From the NCBI GenBank assembly GCA_964653655.1, contig CAZZHG010000002.1, forward strand, positions 1-64,000: a stretch of DNA of 64,000 bases. The letters run 5' to 3'. This DNA comes from CAZZHG01 sp964653655 (GTDB lineage: Bacteria; Bdellovibrionota; FAC87; UBA2466). The position numbers and the translations under genes are program-made. Below, in pieces: positions 57,955-64,000 of the stretch. The first letter of the stretch is position 1. Every line of letters begins with the position of its first letter. The notes below the pieces were generated by a model. The model was not told the DNA's origin. It did not search any database and saw only the letters and a program-made list of their open reading frames with translations.

Positions 57955-59664
57955 ATGTGGCTTCACATCTGCGAGGGCGGAGACGAACGGCTGGACAAAC
58001 CGGTGACCACGGTCGGCGTCGGGCAGGGCTGCGACGTTCAACTCGATAGCCTCGCCGACGGCACTTGGTTTTCGCTGAGAAGGGAAGGGGACGCGGTCGA
58101 AGTTCTCCCCGGTGAGGAATCGGTTCGGGTGAACGGCAAGCGCGTCTCCGGAAGCCGATTGCTGCTCGACGGAGACCGGCTCGAGGCGGGCAATCAAGCC
58201 TTCTTGTTTTTGCGTAATCCGATCAAGTCCGGCGACGGAAAAGAAGTTCTCGCTTCCAAGTGCCTGGAACTTTTGTCGGGGCTCGCCGCGGGGATCGGGC
58301 GCGGGGCGGACGTCGCTCTGGAGGACACTCTCGAAGCGCTCGTGGAGCTAGCCGGAGCGGAGTCGGGTCATCTCGTCGTCGAGAGTGAGCGCAGCGGCGG
58401 CTGGGCCATCGCCGCGAGCGTCGGCACCGAAGGGACCGGGCGCAAAGAGCTTCTTTCGAACACGGTGCTTAGGGAAGCCATCGCCTGCCGGCGCGCCGTA
58501 CACGTGGAAAGTATCGTCGGTCATCCGTGGGCGGCGAATGCTTCGCTTCTCGGAACGCGGATTTTTTCCATCGCCTGCTTGCCGCTTTTCGTATCGGGGC
58601 GCTGTTTCGGTTGCGTCTACCTATATACGCGTACTCCCGGTAAATCGATTCAACGGGAGCGGCTCGACGATCTCGCGGTGCTCGCGACGCAGGCGGCTCT
58701 GCTGCTCGCCTCTGAAAGCCGCGCTGGACGCTCGCGCGGGCGCGCGCCGGAAGCACCCAAGCTCTCTTTTTCGGAAGGGCCGATGCAGGCCTTGGAAGAG
58801 CGTCTCGGCAAGCTCGCCCCGAGCGATCTCAATCTTCTCGTCGTCGGCGAGACGGGAACCGGCAAGGAACTGATCGCCCGCGCCATCCACGGCCGGAGCC
58901 GGCGCGCGAGCGGCCCTTTCGTGGCGGTGAACTGCGGAGCCCTCCCACCGACTCTCATCGAATCGGTTTTGTTCGGCTACCAAAAGGGTGCTTTCACCGG
59001 GGCCGATCGCGATACGAAGGGAAAGTTCGCCGCCGCCGATGGAGGAACCCTCTTTCTCGACGAGATTGGTGACTTGCCGCTGGACCTCCAGGTGAAACTC
59101 CTTCGCGCCCTGCAAGAACGGCAGATCGAGCCGCTTGGCGCGACTCGTCCCGTGTCGGTGGATTTGCGCGTCGTCGCCGCCACCCACCGCGATCTCAAGG
59201 GGCTCGTTAGAGACGGAAAATTCCGCGAGGACCTTTTCTATCGTCTGGCCGGCGCGGCCCTCGAAGTTCCGCCGCTAAGGGAACGGGCCGGCGACATTCT
59301 GCCGCTCGCGAAGCTCTTCCTCGCGCGCGCGGGCGAGGGGTTCGCGCTTTCGGAAGGAGCGATCGAGCGCCTTGTTGCCCATCGCTGGCCTGGCAATGTT
59401 CGCGAGCTGGAGCAGGTGATCGCCCGGGCCGCGGCCCTGGCCTCGGGCCAAACCGTGGAAGTGGGCGATCTGGAAATCCAGGAAACCGAGTCACCGATGG
59501 CGACGGAGTTTCGTCAGGCTCGTGGCGCGTACAGCATTGAGCTCGTGCAGCGCGCACTCGCCCGCATGGGCGGAAGCAGAAGCCGTGCGGCGGCGGCTCT
59601 CGGAATTTCGGAGCGGACCCTATATCGGATCCTGGCGTCAGACATCGAAGGCAGTTCGGTCTGA
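57955..59664 (+). CDS. FHA-GAF-AAA+ sigma54-dependent transcriptional activator
   Basis: 569 residues, ATG 57955 with GCGGAGAAG before it. Domains: FHA (residues about 1-90), GAF-like (about 115-240), sigma54 AAA+ (about 265-500) and a C-terminal Fis-type HTH (about 525-565, RSRAAAALGISERTLYRIL). The AAA+ core has Walker A GETGTGKE (about residue 298), the sigma54-contact loop GAFTGAD (about 345), Walker B TLFLDEIG and the Arg-finger region. FHA domains bind phosphothreonine, which fits the kinase upstream. The palindrome and -24/-12 promoter just downstream suggest it activates the next operon. Confidence 0.92.
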   Translation: MWLHICEGGDERLDKPVTTVGVGQGCDVQLDSLADGTWFSLRREGDAVEVLPGEESVRVNGKRVSGSRLLLDGDRLEAGNQAFLFLRNPIKSGDGKEVLASKCLELLSGLAAGIGRGADVALEDTLEALVELAGAESGHLVVESERSGGWAIAASVGTEGTGRKELLSNTVLREAIACRRAVHVESIVGHPWAANASLLGTRIFSIACLPLFVSGRCFGCVYLYTRTPGKSIQRERLDDLAVLATQAALLLASESRAGRSRGRAPEAPKLSFSEGPMQALEERLGKLAPSDLNLLVVGETGTGKELIARAIHGRSRRASGPFVAVNCGALPPTLIESVLFGYQKGAFTGADRDTKGKFAAADGGTLFLDEIGDLPLDLQVKLLRALQERQIEPLGATRPVSVDLRVVAATHRDLKGLVRDGKFREDLFYRLAGAALEVPPLRERAGDILPLAKLFLARAGEGFALSEGAIERLVAHRWPGNVRELEQVIARAAALASGQTVEVGDLEIQETESPMATEFRQARGAYSIELVQRALARMGGSRSRAAAALGISERTLYRILASDIEGSSV

Positions 59665-59678
59665 CAAATTTGTCAGAC
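59659..59678. promoter_or_regulatory. 20-bp perfect palindrome, candidate activator site
   Basis: GTCTGACAAA and its exact reverse complement TTTGTCAGAC are adjoining. It overlaps the last codons of the activator gene and lies about 30 bp upstream of the -24 element. Fis-type HTH activators bind such TGACA/TGTCA palindromes. A further TGACA half-site lies at 59685-59689. Confidence 0.65.
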
Positions 59679-59705
59679 GCGAGGTGACAGCCAAGGCTGC
59701 CCGGC

Positions 59706-59723
59706 CCGGCACGGCCGTTGCAC
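59706..59723 (+). promoter_or_regulatory. Sigma54 (-24/-12) promoter
   Basis: GGCACGGCCGTTGC at 59708-59721 fits the consensus GGCAC-N5-TTGC exactly, with GG and GC dinucleotides at the required 10-bp separation. It is 30 bp upstream of the start codon of the next gene, which is in line with a transcript start near 59733. Confidence 0.8.
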
Positions 59724-59751
59724 AAGTGCCCGGCATCGAAAGGAGGCTCGG

Positions 59752-60663
59752 ATGAGCGTCGTTAAAAAGTGGAAGGGCCAGATTCCCTGGCCCGCAATCT
59801 TTGCCGTATTTGTTCTCGGTGCCCTCGGAATGTCGGTCAGCGGTTATTCGGAAACTTATAATTTCTATTTCGAGAAGAAGAAGCCGGATGCCGAGGAGGC
59901 GGGTCCCGCGGCACCGCCCACGCAAGTCGTCGCTCCGGCGGCGGCGCCGCAGCCGATAGTAATCAACAACACGAACAACGTCGGCACTCCGACCGCGGTG
60001 ACGACGAACAACACCGGTGTCGCGCCGATCGCCCCGGTGGCTCCCGTCGCCCCCGTGGCGCCGATACTTGCGGCGCCTCCGGCGGCGATCGTGGTCGCCG
60101 ATCCGGCGACTACGAGAGACGTTTTTCAGAAAGCGGAAGCGCGCTCACCGTGGCACATGGGCCTGACCGGAATGGCGTTCCTTCAGGAGTATCCGAAGTC
60201 CTACGTCTCCCAGGGGGAGAAGCAATCCTACAAGAGCCTGGAGCCGACTTGGGGCGGGCTCGTGTCGCTGGGGTACAACTTCTCGAAAACGGTCGGAATC
60301 AATCTCTACGGCGGCCTCCGGGTGGCGGACTTTCAGAATAAGAGAACCTACGCTCATTTGGGCGCGGACCTCGAGCTCATCCCTTTCCGCATTTCGATCT
60401 CCGATCGGCACGATCTCTTCGAGCTCGGATTTCTCTTCGGAGGAAGCACGGCGCTCGCCGCGAGGGACAATGACGCCCAGCTGGCCCAAGGCACGTTGAC
60501 CCCGTCCCAAAGCTCCATCGCCAAGGGGTCGGGCAACTGGGGAACGATTCACGCTGGCGTGAGAGTGAATCTCAACGTCACGCCGGAGTTCGGCATCACG
60601 ACCTCCGCGCGCGCGAACTTGGGCTACATCCTCTTCGAGGGCGGCCTTTCGGCCCGCCTCTAA
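59752..60663 (+). CDS. Outer-membrane beta-barrel-like protein
   Basis: 303 residues, ATG 59752 behind AGGAGG. The N-terminal hydrophobic stretch (residues about 14-30) is a signal or anchor. It is followed by a Lys-rich step and a long Pro/Ala/Val linker (about residues 42-110). The C-terminal 190 residues have amphipathic strands (GGLVSLGYNF, GINLYGGLRV, AHLGADLELIPF, HDLFELGFLFGG, IHAGVRVNLNV) and end LSARL. No family known to me. It is the first gene after the sigma54 promoter. Confidence 0.7.
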   Translation: MSVVKKWKGQIPWPAIFAVFVLGALGMSVSGYSETYNFYFEKKKPDAEEAGPAAPPTQVVAPAAAPQPIVINNTNNVGTPTAVTTNNTGVAPIAPVAPVAPVAPILAAPPAAIVVADPATTRDVFQKAEARSPWHMGLTGMAFLQEYPKSYVSQGEKQSYKSLEPTWGGLVSLGYNFSKTVGINLYGGLRVADFQNKRTYAHLGADLELIPFRISISDRHDLFELGFLFGGSTALAARDNDAQLAQGTLTPSQSSIAKGSGNWGTIHAGVRVNLNVTPEFGITTSARANLGYILFEGGLSARL

Positions 60664-60678
60664 TAAAGGAGATTTGCG

Positions 60679-61302
60679 ATGAAACACTTATTGATCCTCA
60701 TGGCTCTGTTGGCGCTGATGATGCTGGGAGGCTGCCGGCTCGATCCGGACGGCCTGCTGGGCAACGACCCCGCGGACAAGGAAGAGGAAGTCCTCCACTC
60801 CTCGGATGCGTACTCTCTCTGCCGCGATCAAAATGTGATCGTCGGTGAGGTGCAAAACGCCGCGAGCTGCGCGACCCCGGCCAATCTTCGGGAGCTGCTG
60901 GCCGGTTTCGTCGCGGGCAAGAACAACATGGTCCGCCTCTCCTTCAATAAGATGTGGGATGGGACGTATCCGAAACTGATTCAGCTCCAGTACCACACCT
61001 GGGAAAGCGGGAAGTCTGGCGCCGCAAAAAATACGACGTGCCAGCTTCTGACCGGGACGTCCTCCACGCGGGAGTACGAGTGCAAGCTCGATCTGGGGGT
61101 TAACGCCAGCAGCTGGGCGCACTACACCTTCCAGTCGATGACGTTGGGGCACGACACCTGTGCCTCGAAAGCGGTGTACACGGCAAGCTTCCTGTACGAT
61201 CTCTGCAACGAACCGGGCGTTTACTATTCCACGTCCGACATCACGGTGTACTTCAACCGGGAACCGTGGCCGGCCCTCAACCCCTGGGAAGAAAAACCCT
61301 AA
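60679..61302 (+). CDS. Lipoprotein, paralogue of the next gene
   Basis: 207 residues, lipobox LGGC (Cys19), ATG 60679 behind AGGAGAT. The mature part has eight Cys and the phrase REYECKLDLGV followed by LGHDTC, which recur in the next lipoprotein. Both also share a DG.YPKL/DG.LPTL block. Family unknown, and disulfide-bonded. It follows the barrel gene by 15 bp and probably belongs to the sigma54-controlled operon. Confidence 0.7.
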   Translation: MKHLLILMALLALMMLGGCRLDPDGLLGNDPADKEEEVLHSSDAYSLCRDQNVIVGEVQNAASCATPANLRELLAGFVAGKNNMVRLSFNKMWDGTYPKLIQLQYHTWESGKSGAAKNTTCQLLTGTSSTREYECKLDLGVNASSWAHYTFQSMTLGHDTCASKAVYTASFLYDLCNEPGVYYSTSDITVYFNREPWPALNPWEEKP

Positions 61303-61317
61303 ACACGGAGAGAGAGC

Positions 61318-61893
61318 ATGAAACGCGCAAAATGGCTGTTTGCCGCCGCGATCTGCCTCGCGGGTTGTTCGAGTGAGTTGAAGATTCAGTCCGGGAGCGA
61401 CGCGGAGAAATATTGCCGGGAGCGGGAAATGTACCGGCAGACTTATTCGCTGAACGGGACGTGCCTGGCTCCTCCCGAGCTTGAAACCTATCTCGAGCCG
61501 AGCGAATCGATTCCGACCGCGGCGAAGCTGACGTTTCGCCGGTTGCTCGACGGGTCGCTTCCCACGCTCGAGGAGGTTTGGTACAGCCACTTCGATCAGT
61601 CCACGCAACTCGGCGTGCCGTTCGCGCTCGATTGCGCGGCCGCCGTGACGAGCGCCGACGGGGAAAGGCGTACCTACGAGTGCAAGGTTCCGAAAGCCTT
61701 CCAGCAGCCCTCTGGAAAATTCGTGATGAGCTCCTTGAGTGTCGCCCATGAGCACTGTGGGACGTCGGCGGGCTACGTCTCCCAATACCGCAATTCGGGG
61801 TGCGAACCGGATCACAAGGGTTACTCCCTCGCGCTCTCGAGCCTCGCTACCTACGCGGGATCGATCCGGCTGCCCGACATCCAATGGGAATGA
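61318..61893 (+). CDS. Lipoprotein, paralogue of the previous gene
   Basis: 191 residues, lipobox LAGC (Cys17), ATG 61318 behind GGAGAGAG. It shares with the preceding protein the blocks LTFRRLLDGSLPTL, RRTYECKVP and SLSVAHEHC in the same order, and seven mature Cys. This is clear but diverged similarity, so a tandem duplication is inferred. Its stop codon is immediately followed by the bidirectional-looking hairpin at 61903. Function unknown. Confidence 0.7.
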   Translation: MKRAKWLFAAAICLAGCSSELKIQSGSDAEKYCREREMYRQTYSLNGTCLAPPELETYLEPSESIPTAAKLTFRRLLDGSLPTLEEVWYSHFDQSTQLGVPFALDCAAAVTSADGERRTYECKVPKAFQQPSGKFVMSSLSVAHEHCGTSAGYVSQYRNSGCEPDHKGYSLALSSLATYAGSIRLPDIQWE

Positions 61894-61930
61894 AATAAAA
61901 AAGGGGGAGCAGCCTTTCGGCCGCTCCCCC
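61891..61930 (-). terminator. Intrinsic terminator of the infA-FKBP operon
   Basis: Stem GGGGGAGC/GCTCCCCC (61903-61910 with 61923-61930) plus GCC/GGC after one mismatch, loop TTTC. On the minus strand it is followed by seven T residues and then ATTT. It lies 17 bp beyond the FKBP stop at 61948; on the plus strand no T-run follows. Confidence 0.9.
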
Positions 61931-61947
61931 CACCGGATAAACGCCTT

Positions 61948-62388
61948 TTACGCTTCGGCCGGAGCGACGCTCAGCACTTCGACTTCGAAGTGGATCGTCT
62001 TGCCGGCCAGCGGATGGTTCGCGTCGATGGTGACTTTGTCGCCCATCGCCGTGACCCGGAACGGGACTTCTTCGTCCATCGTTTTCAAAATGACTTCGTC
62101 GCCGAGCTGGATGCCGGGCTCCACCTGGTCTTTCTCGATCTGAAAGACGAGGGCTTCGTCGCGGGTGCCGTAGCCGCGCTCGGGCGCGAGCTTAACGTCC
62201 CGCTTTTCGCCGGGTTTCATCCCCACCATGATCTCTTCCACGCCGGGAATGAGACTTCCGTCGCCCAGCTCGAACTCGAGCGGGTCGCCGTCGTAAGTCG
62301 AGACGAACACCGTTTTGTCCTCGAGGCGACCCACGAGGTGAACTTCTACTTTCGATCCGTCGGTAACCGTACCATCAGTCTTCTTCAT
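61948..62388 (-). CDS. FKBP-type peptidyl-prolyl isomerase (SlyD-like)
   Basis: 146 residues. The SlyD/FKBP arrangement is DGSKVEVHLVGRLEDKTVF, PLEFELGDGSLIPGVEEIMVGMKPGEKRDVKLAPERGYG (in parts PLEFELGDGSLIPGVEEIM, GMKPGEKRDVKLAPERGYG), then the insert-in-flap domain QLGDEVIL…VPFRVTAMGDKVTIDANHPLAGKTIHFEVEVL (quoted in part DANHPLAGKTIHFEVEVL). The His-rich metal tail of E. coli SlyD is absent. It catalyses proline cis-trans isomerisation and helps folding in the cytoplasm. The gap to infA is 57 bp. Confidence 0.93.
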   Translation of the reverse strand: MKKTDGTVTDGSKVEVHLVGRLEDKTVFVSTYDGDPLEFELGDGSLIPGVEEIMVGMKPGEKRDVKLAPERGYGTRDEALVFQIEKDQVEPGIQLGDEVILKTMDEEVPFRVTAMGDKVTIDANHPLAGKTIHFEVEVLSVAPAEA

Positions 62389-62445
62389 GGGACCCCCTCC
62401 CGTTTAGAATCTAGGAACCTCGGTTTTGGACTAGAAAAAAAGCGA

Positions 62446-62697
62446 TTAGGCCGGGCGCGCCGACATGGACGGCTTATTGAGGCGCTCGCGGCTGAGAATC
62501 AAACCGTGCGTGAGATCGTAAGGCGACATCCCAATTGTCACCTTGTCTCCGACGATGATGCTGATCCGAAACTTGCGAAGGCGGCCGGAAAGCTTGGCCA
62601 GGACTTCTTTCCCGTTCTGGAGTTTGATCGCGAAGAGACCGCCCGACTTGATGTCGGCGACGACTCCCGGAATCTGTATCAGGTCCTCGCGGCTCAT
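62446..62697 (-). CDS. infA: Translation initiation factor IF-1
   Basis: Start chosen at ATG 62697 behind GAGGAGG, giving MSREDLIQIPGVVADIKSGG; the open frame upstream is not part of the protein. 83 residues: the S1-like OB fold with VVADIKSGGLFAIKLQNGKEV, AKLSGRLRKFRISIIVGDKV and the closing SPYDLTHGLIL, plus an 11-residue tail. It binds the ribosomal A site during initiation. It precedes the FKBP gene in the same direction. The 166 bp upstream (62698-62863) contain two related 16-bp direct repeats (62785-62800 and 62822-62837). Confidence 0.93.
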   Translation of the reverse strand: MSREDLIQIPGVVADIKSGGLFAIKLQNGKEVLAKLSGRLRKFRISIIVGDKVTIGMSPYDLTHGLILSRERLNKPSMSARPA

Positions 62698-62863
62698 GGG
62701 CCTCCTCGCCGAAGGTAAACTCGTCCGACCGGCTGGTACCGGATGGGAGGGCTTCCTTCGCATAAACAGGGAAAAACGACTATTGGAACCAGAAAAGACT
62801 CTAGCAGAAAGGTTTCCAATTGGGACCAAAAAAGACCGATATCAGGAGTTTATAACGCCAGGC

Positions 62864-63673
62864 TCAGGCGGCCTTGGGGAGGCTTTTCGGGGTGACATCC
62901 CGGTTCGTGACTTCGCGGTAAAGGTCCAAAGAATCGGCGCTTTCCGTCCCCATCCACCGGTCCCAGAAGGTGAAGTAGAGGCCGTAGTTCGAGCGGGCCC
63001 GGTGGTGGTGCAGGTAGTGGTGGGAGGCGTTTATGAACTCCCGGCCGAGGAAAGTCTTATCCAGTCCCCGGGGGTACAGCTCGTATCCGACGTGGTTGAT
63101 CACGCCTAGAACGGTCATCACCATCAGGAAGGTCAGAAGGATGATTGGGTGCGTCGGCACCACAAAAACGAGAGCCGGGACGATGAGCGCCTGAATCAGG
63201 GCCTCGGTCCAGTGGAACGAAAAGGCCGCCCAGGGAGTCGGGTTGTGGGACTCGTGGTGGACTCGGTGGACCCAGCGGAAGATCGCCTTGTGATGGATCC
63301 AGCGGTGGGTCCAATAGAAGTACGTCTCGTGGAGAACCATGAGCACGGGGAGGCTTACGAAAAACCAAAGCCATCCGTAGTCCTCGATCTTCGAGTAGAG
63401 GAGGGTGCGGCCCTCCGCCCACTGGTGCACCATCCACGCTCCGGAAACCGCAAACACGACGCAAGTGACGAGCGACCAGAGAATCTCCTGGCGGATCATG
63501 CCGGGGGCGGGCGGCGCGGGGTTGATCTTGCGGGAGGCGGCGAGGCGTTTCTTGTAGAGAAAAAAGTAAAAGAGCCCGGCGAAAAAGAAATAGCGGACCG
63601 TCACGATCGCGAACAAGGCGAGGCTCGTGATCCAAAATCCGTGCAGCTCGAAAGGTAGAGGAGCAGAGGGCAT
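62864..63673 (-). CDS. Fatty acid hydroxylase/sterol desaturase family protein
   Basis: 269 residues with four or five hydrophobic helices. Di-iron His clusters: HETYFYWTHRWIHH, HRVHHESHNPTPW and SHHYLHHHRARSNYG. Closest in wording to C-5 sterol desaturase/beta-carotene- or fatty-acid-hydroxylase-like proteins of bacteria. It would act on a membrane lipid using O2. Not obviously linked to neighbours. A second member of the family is at 49264-50049. Confidence 0.85.
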   Translation of the reverse strand: MPSAPLPFELHGFWITSLALFAIVTVRYFFFAGLFYFFLYKKRLAASRKINPAPPAPGMIRQEILWSLVTCVVFAVSGAWMVHQWAEGRTLLYSKIEDYGWLWFFVSLPVLMVLHETYFYWTHRWIHHKAIFRWVHRVHHESHNPTPWAAFSFHWTEALIQALIVPALVFVVPTHPIILLTFLMVMTVLGVINHVGYELYPRGLDKTFLGREFINASHHYLHHHRARSNYGLYFTFWDRWMGTESADSLDLYREVTNRDVTPKSLPKAA

Positions 63674-63728
63674 CCGCTCTACTTATCGGCAAAAACGGGG
63701 GCTCACTTCAGAGGGGTAGTGCGAAGCG

Positions 63729-64000
63729 TTATTTGGCGAGGTAGCCCTTCAGCTGGACGTAGGCGCGGCTGCCGTTTTTGAAAGCCCCGAACTGGCTGCG
63801 CACACCGCCGAAGAGGAGATCGGCGCCGAACATCAGCTCGAACTGCTGGGAGGTCGGAATCGTGTACTGAAGACGCGTGAGCGTGCCGCCGTCGTGAATC
63901 GCCCAGCTGACGATGGCGTCGAGCGTCTGCTCCCGGTAGATCGGCGCCTTGATGTTGGCCGAAAGCAGCTCGCGGTTTTTCGGAGTGGTGGAGGCGGCGT
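63729..64000 (-). CDS. C-terminal part of a probable outer-membrane protein (partial)
   Basis: Minus-strand frame open from the window end to TAA at 63729, about 90 residues. Strand-like segments TLTRLQYTIPTSQQFELMFGAD, LLFGGVRSQFGAFKNGS and RAYVQLKGYLAK (first quoted in part TLTRLQYTIPTSQ) alternate hydrophobic and polar residues, as in a beta-barrel C-terminus. DUF1302-like is a possible assignment. Too little is visible to name it. Confidence 0.5.
   Translation of the reverse strand, partial: AASTTPKNRELLSANIKAPIYREQTLDAIVSWAIHDGGTLTRLQYTIPTSQQFELMFGADLLFGGVRSQFGAFKNGSRAYVQLKGYLAK

Noticed and set aside
1..64000. tRNA, rRNA, prophage or integrated plasmid
   Set aside because: No cloverleaf, rRNA core segment, integrase, transposase or phage structural gene was seen in reading both strands.

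Overview
The window is 64 kb of high-GC, gene-dense chromosome from a Gram-negative bacterium. It carries many SPase I and lipobox signal peptides, outer-membrane beta-barrels and AsmA. The best lineage guess is Bdellovibrionota (Bdellovibrio/Oligoflexia side). The main pointer is a TIGR02147-type regulator, a family concentrated in Bdellovibrionota and Fibrobacterota. An FHA-GAF-sigma54 activator beside a PEGA-type Ser/Thr kinase, and kynurenine-pathway genes, are compatible with that guess. The assignment is an inference, not proven here.

Layout. 1-5.2 kb: a MotA/TolQ-like channel with a long coiled-coil OmpA/MotB-like partner (5' end cut by the window), a GNAT acetyltransferase and an outer-membrane protein. 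5.2-16.2 kb: secreted or lipoprotein genes, two GT-C-type membrane glycosyltransferases, a lytic transglycosylase and a clan-CD (caspase/legumain-like) protease. 16.4-20.9 kb: a tightly overlapping minus-strand operon of DUF2064 glycosyltransferase, S24/S26-like protein, two GT2 glycosyltransferases, nucleotidyltransferase and PqqD-like protein, headed by a small CxC protein. A strong Fur-box match separates it from a divergent flavodoxin fusion (21.1 kb). 22.3-30.2 kb: AsmA, a globin lacking the proximal histidine, an EamA exporter, a second clan-CD protease and a di-haem peroxidase.

30.3-37.3 kb is a complete phosphate regulon (phoB-phoR-pstS-pstC-pstA-pstB-phoU). Candidate Pho boxes with 11-bp periodicity lie before phoB and pstS. 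38.3-40.8 kb holds kynurenine 3-monooxygenase and tryptophan 2,3-dioxygenase. 42.7-50.0 kb is a surface-glycan operon built around a NeuB-like synthase, an SpsF-like cytidylyltransferase, a split transketolase, a class III aminotransferase and an SDR. It probably makes an unusual nonulosonate-type sugar. 52.8-55.6 kb pairs a TIGR02147 regulator with a HEALH-motif beta-barrel protein and a lipoprotein. 56.5-61.9 kb looks like a self-contained signalling circuit: Ser/Thr kinase, FHA-GAF-sigma54 activator, a 20-bp palindrome, a near-perfect -24/-12 promoter, then a barrel protein and two paralogous Cys-containing lipoproteins. The window ends with an FKBP-type PPIase, infA, a second fatty-acid-hydroxylase-family protein and the C-terminus of a probable outer-membrane protein.

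The most unusual non-coding structures are two degenerate GTNNAC hexamer arrays folded as long inverted repeats (14.69-15.01 kb and 24.77-24.97 kb). Both lie between convergently transcribed genes. Two other repeats with GTCAT-type inverted ends (5.16-5.28 and 26.43-26.60 kb) are also present; the second contains a GIY-YIG remnant. No tRNA, rRNA, CRISPR array or intact insertion sequence was seen.
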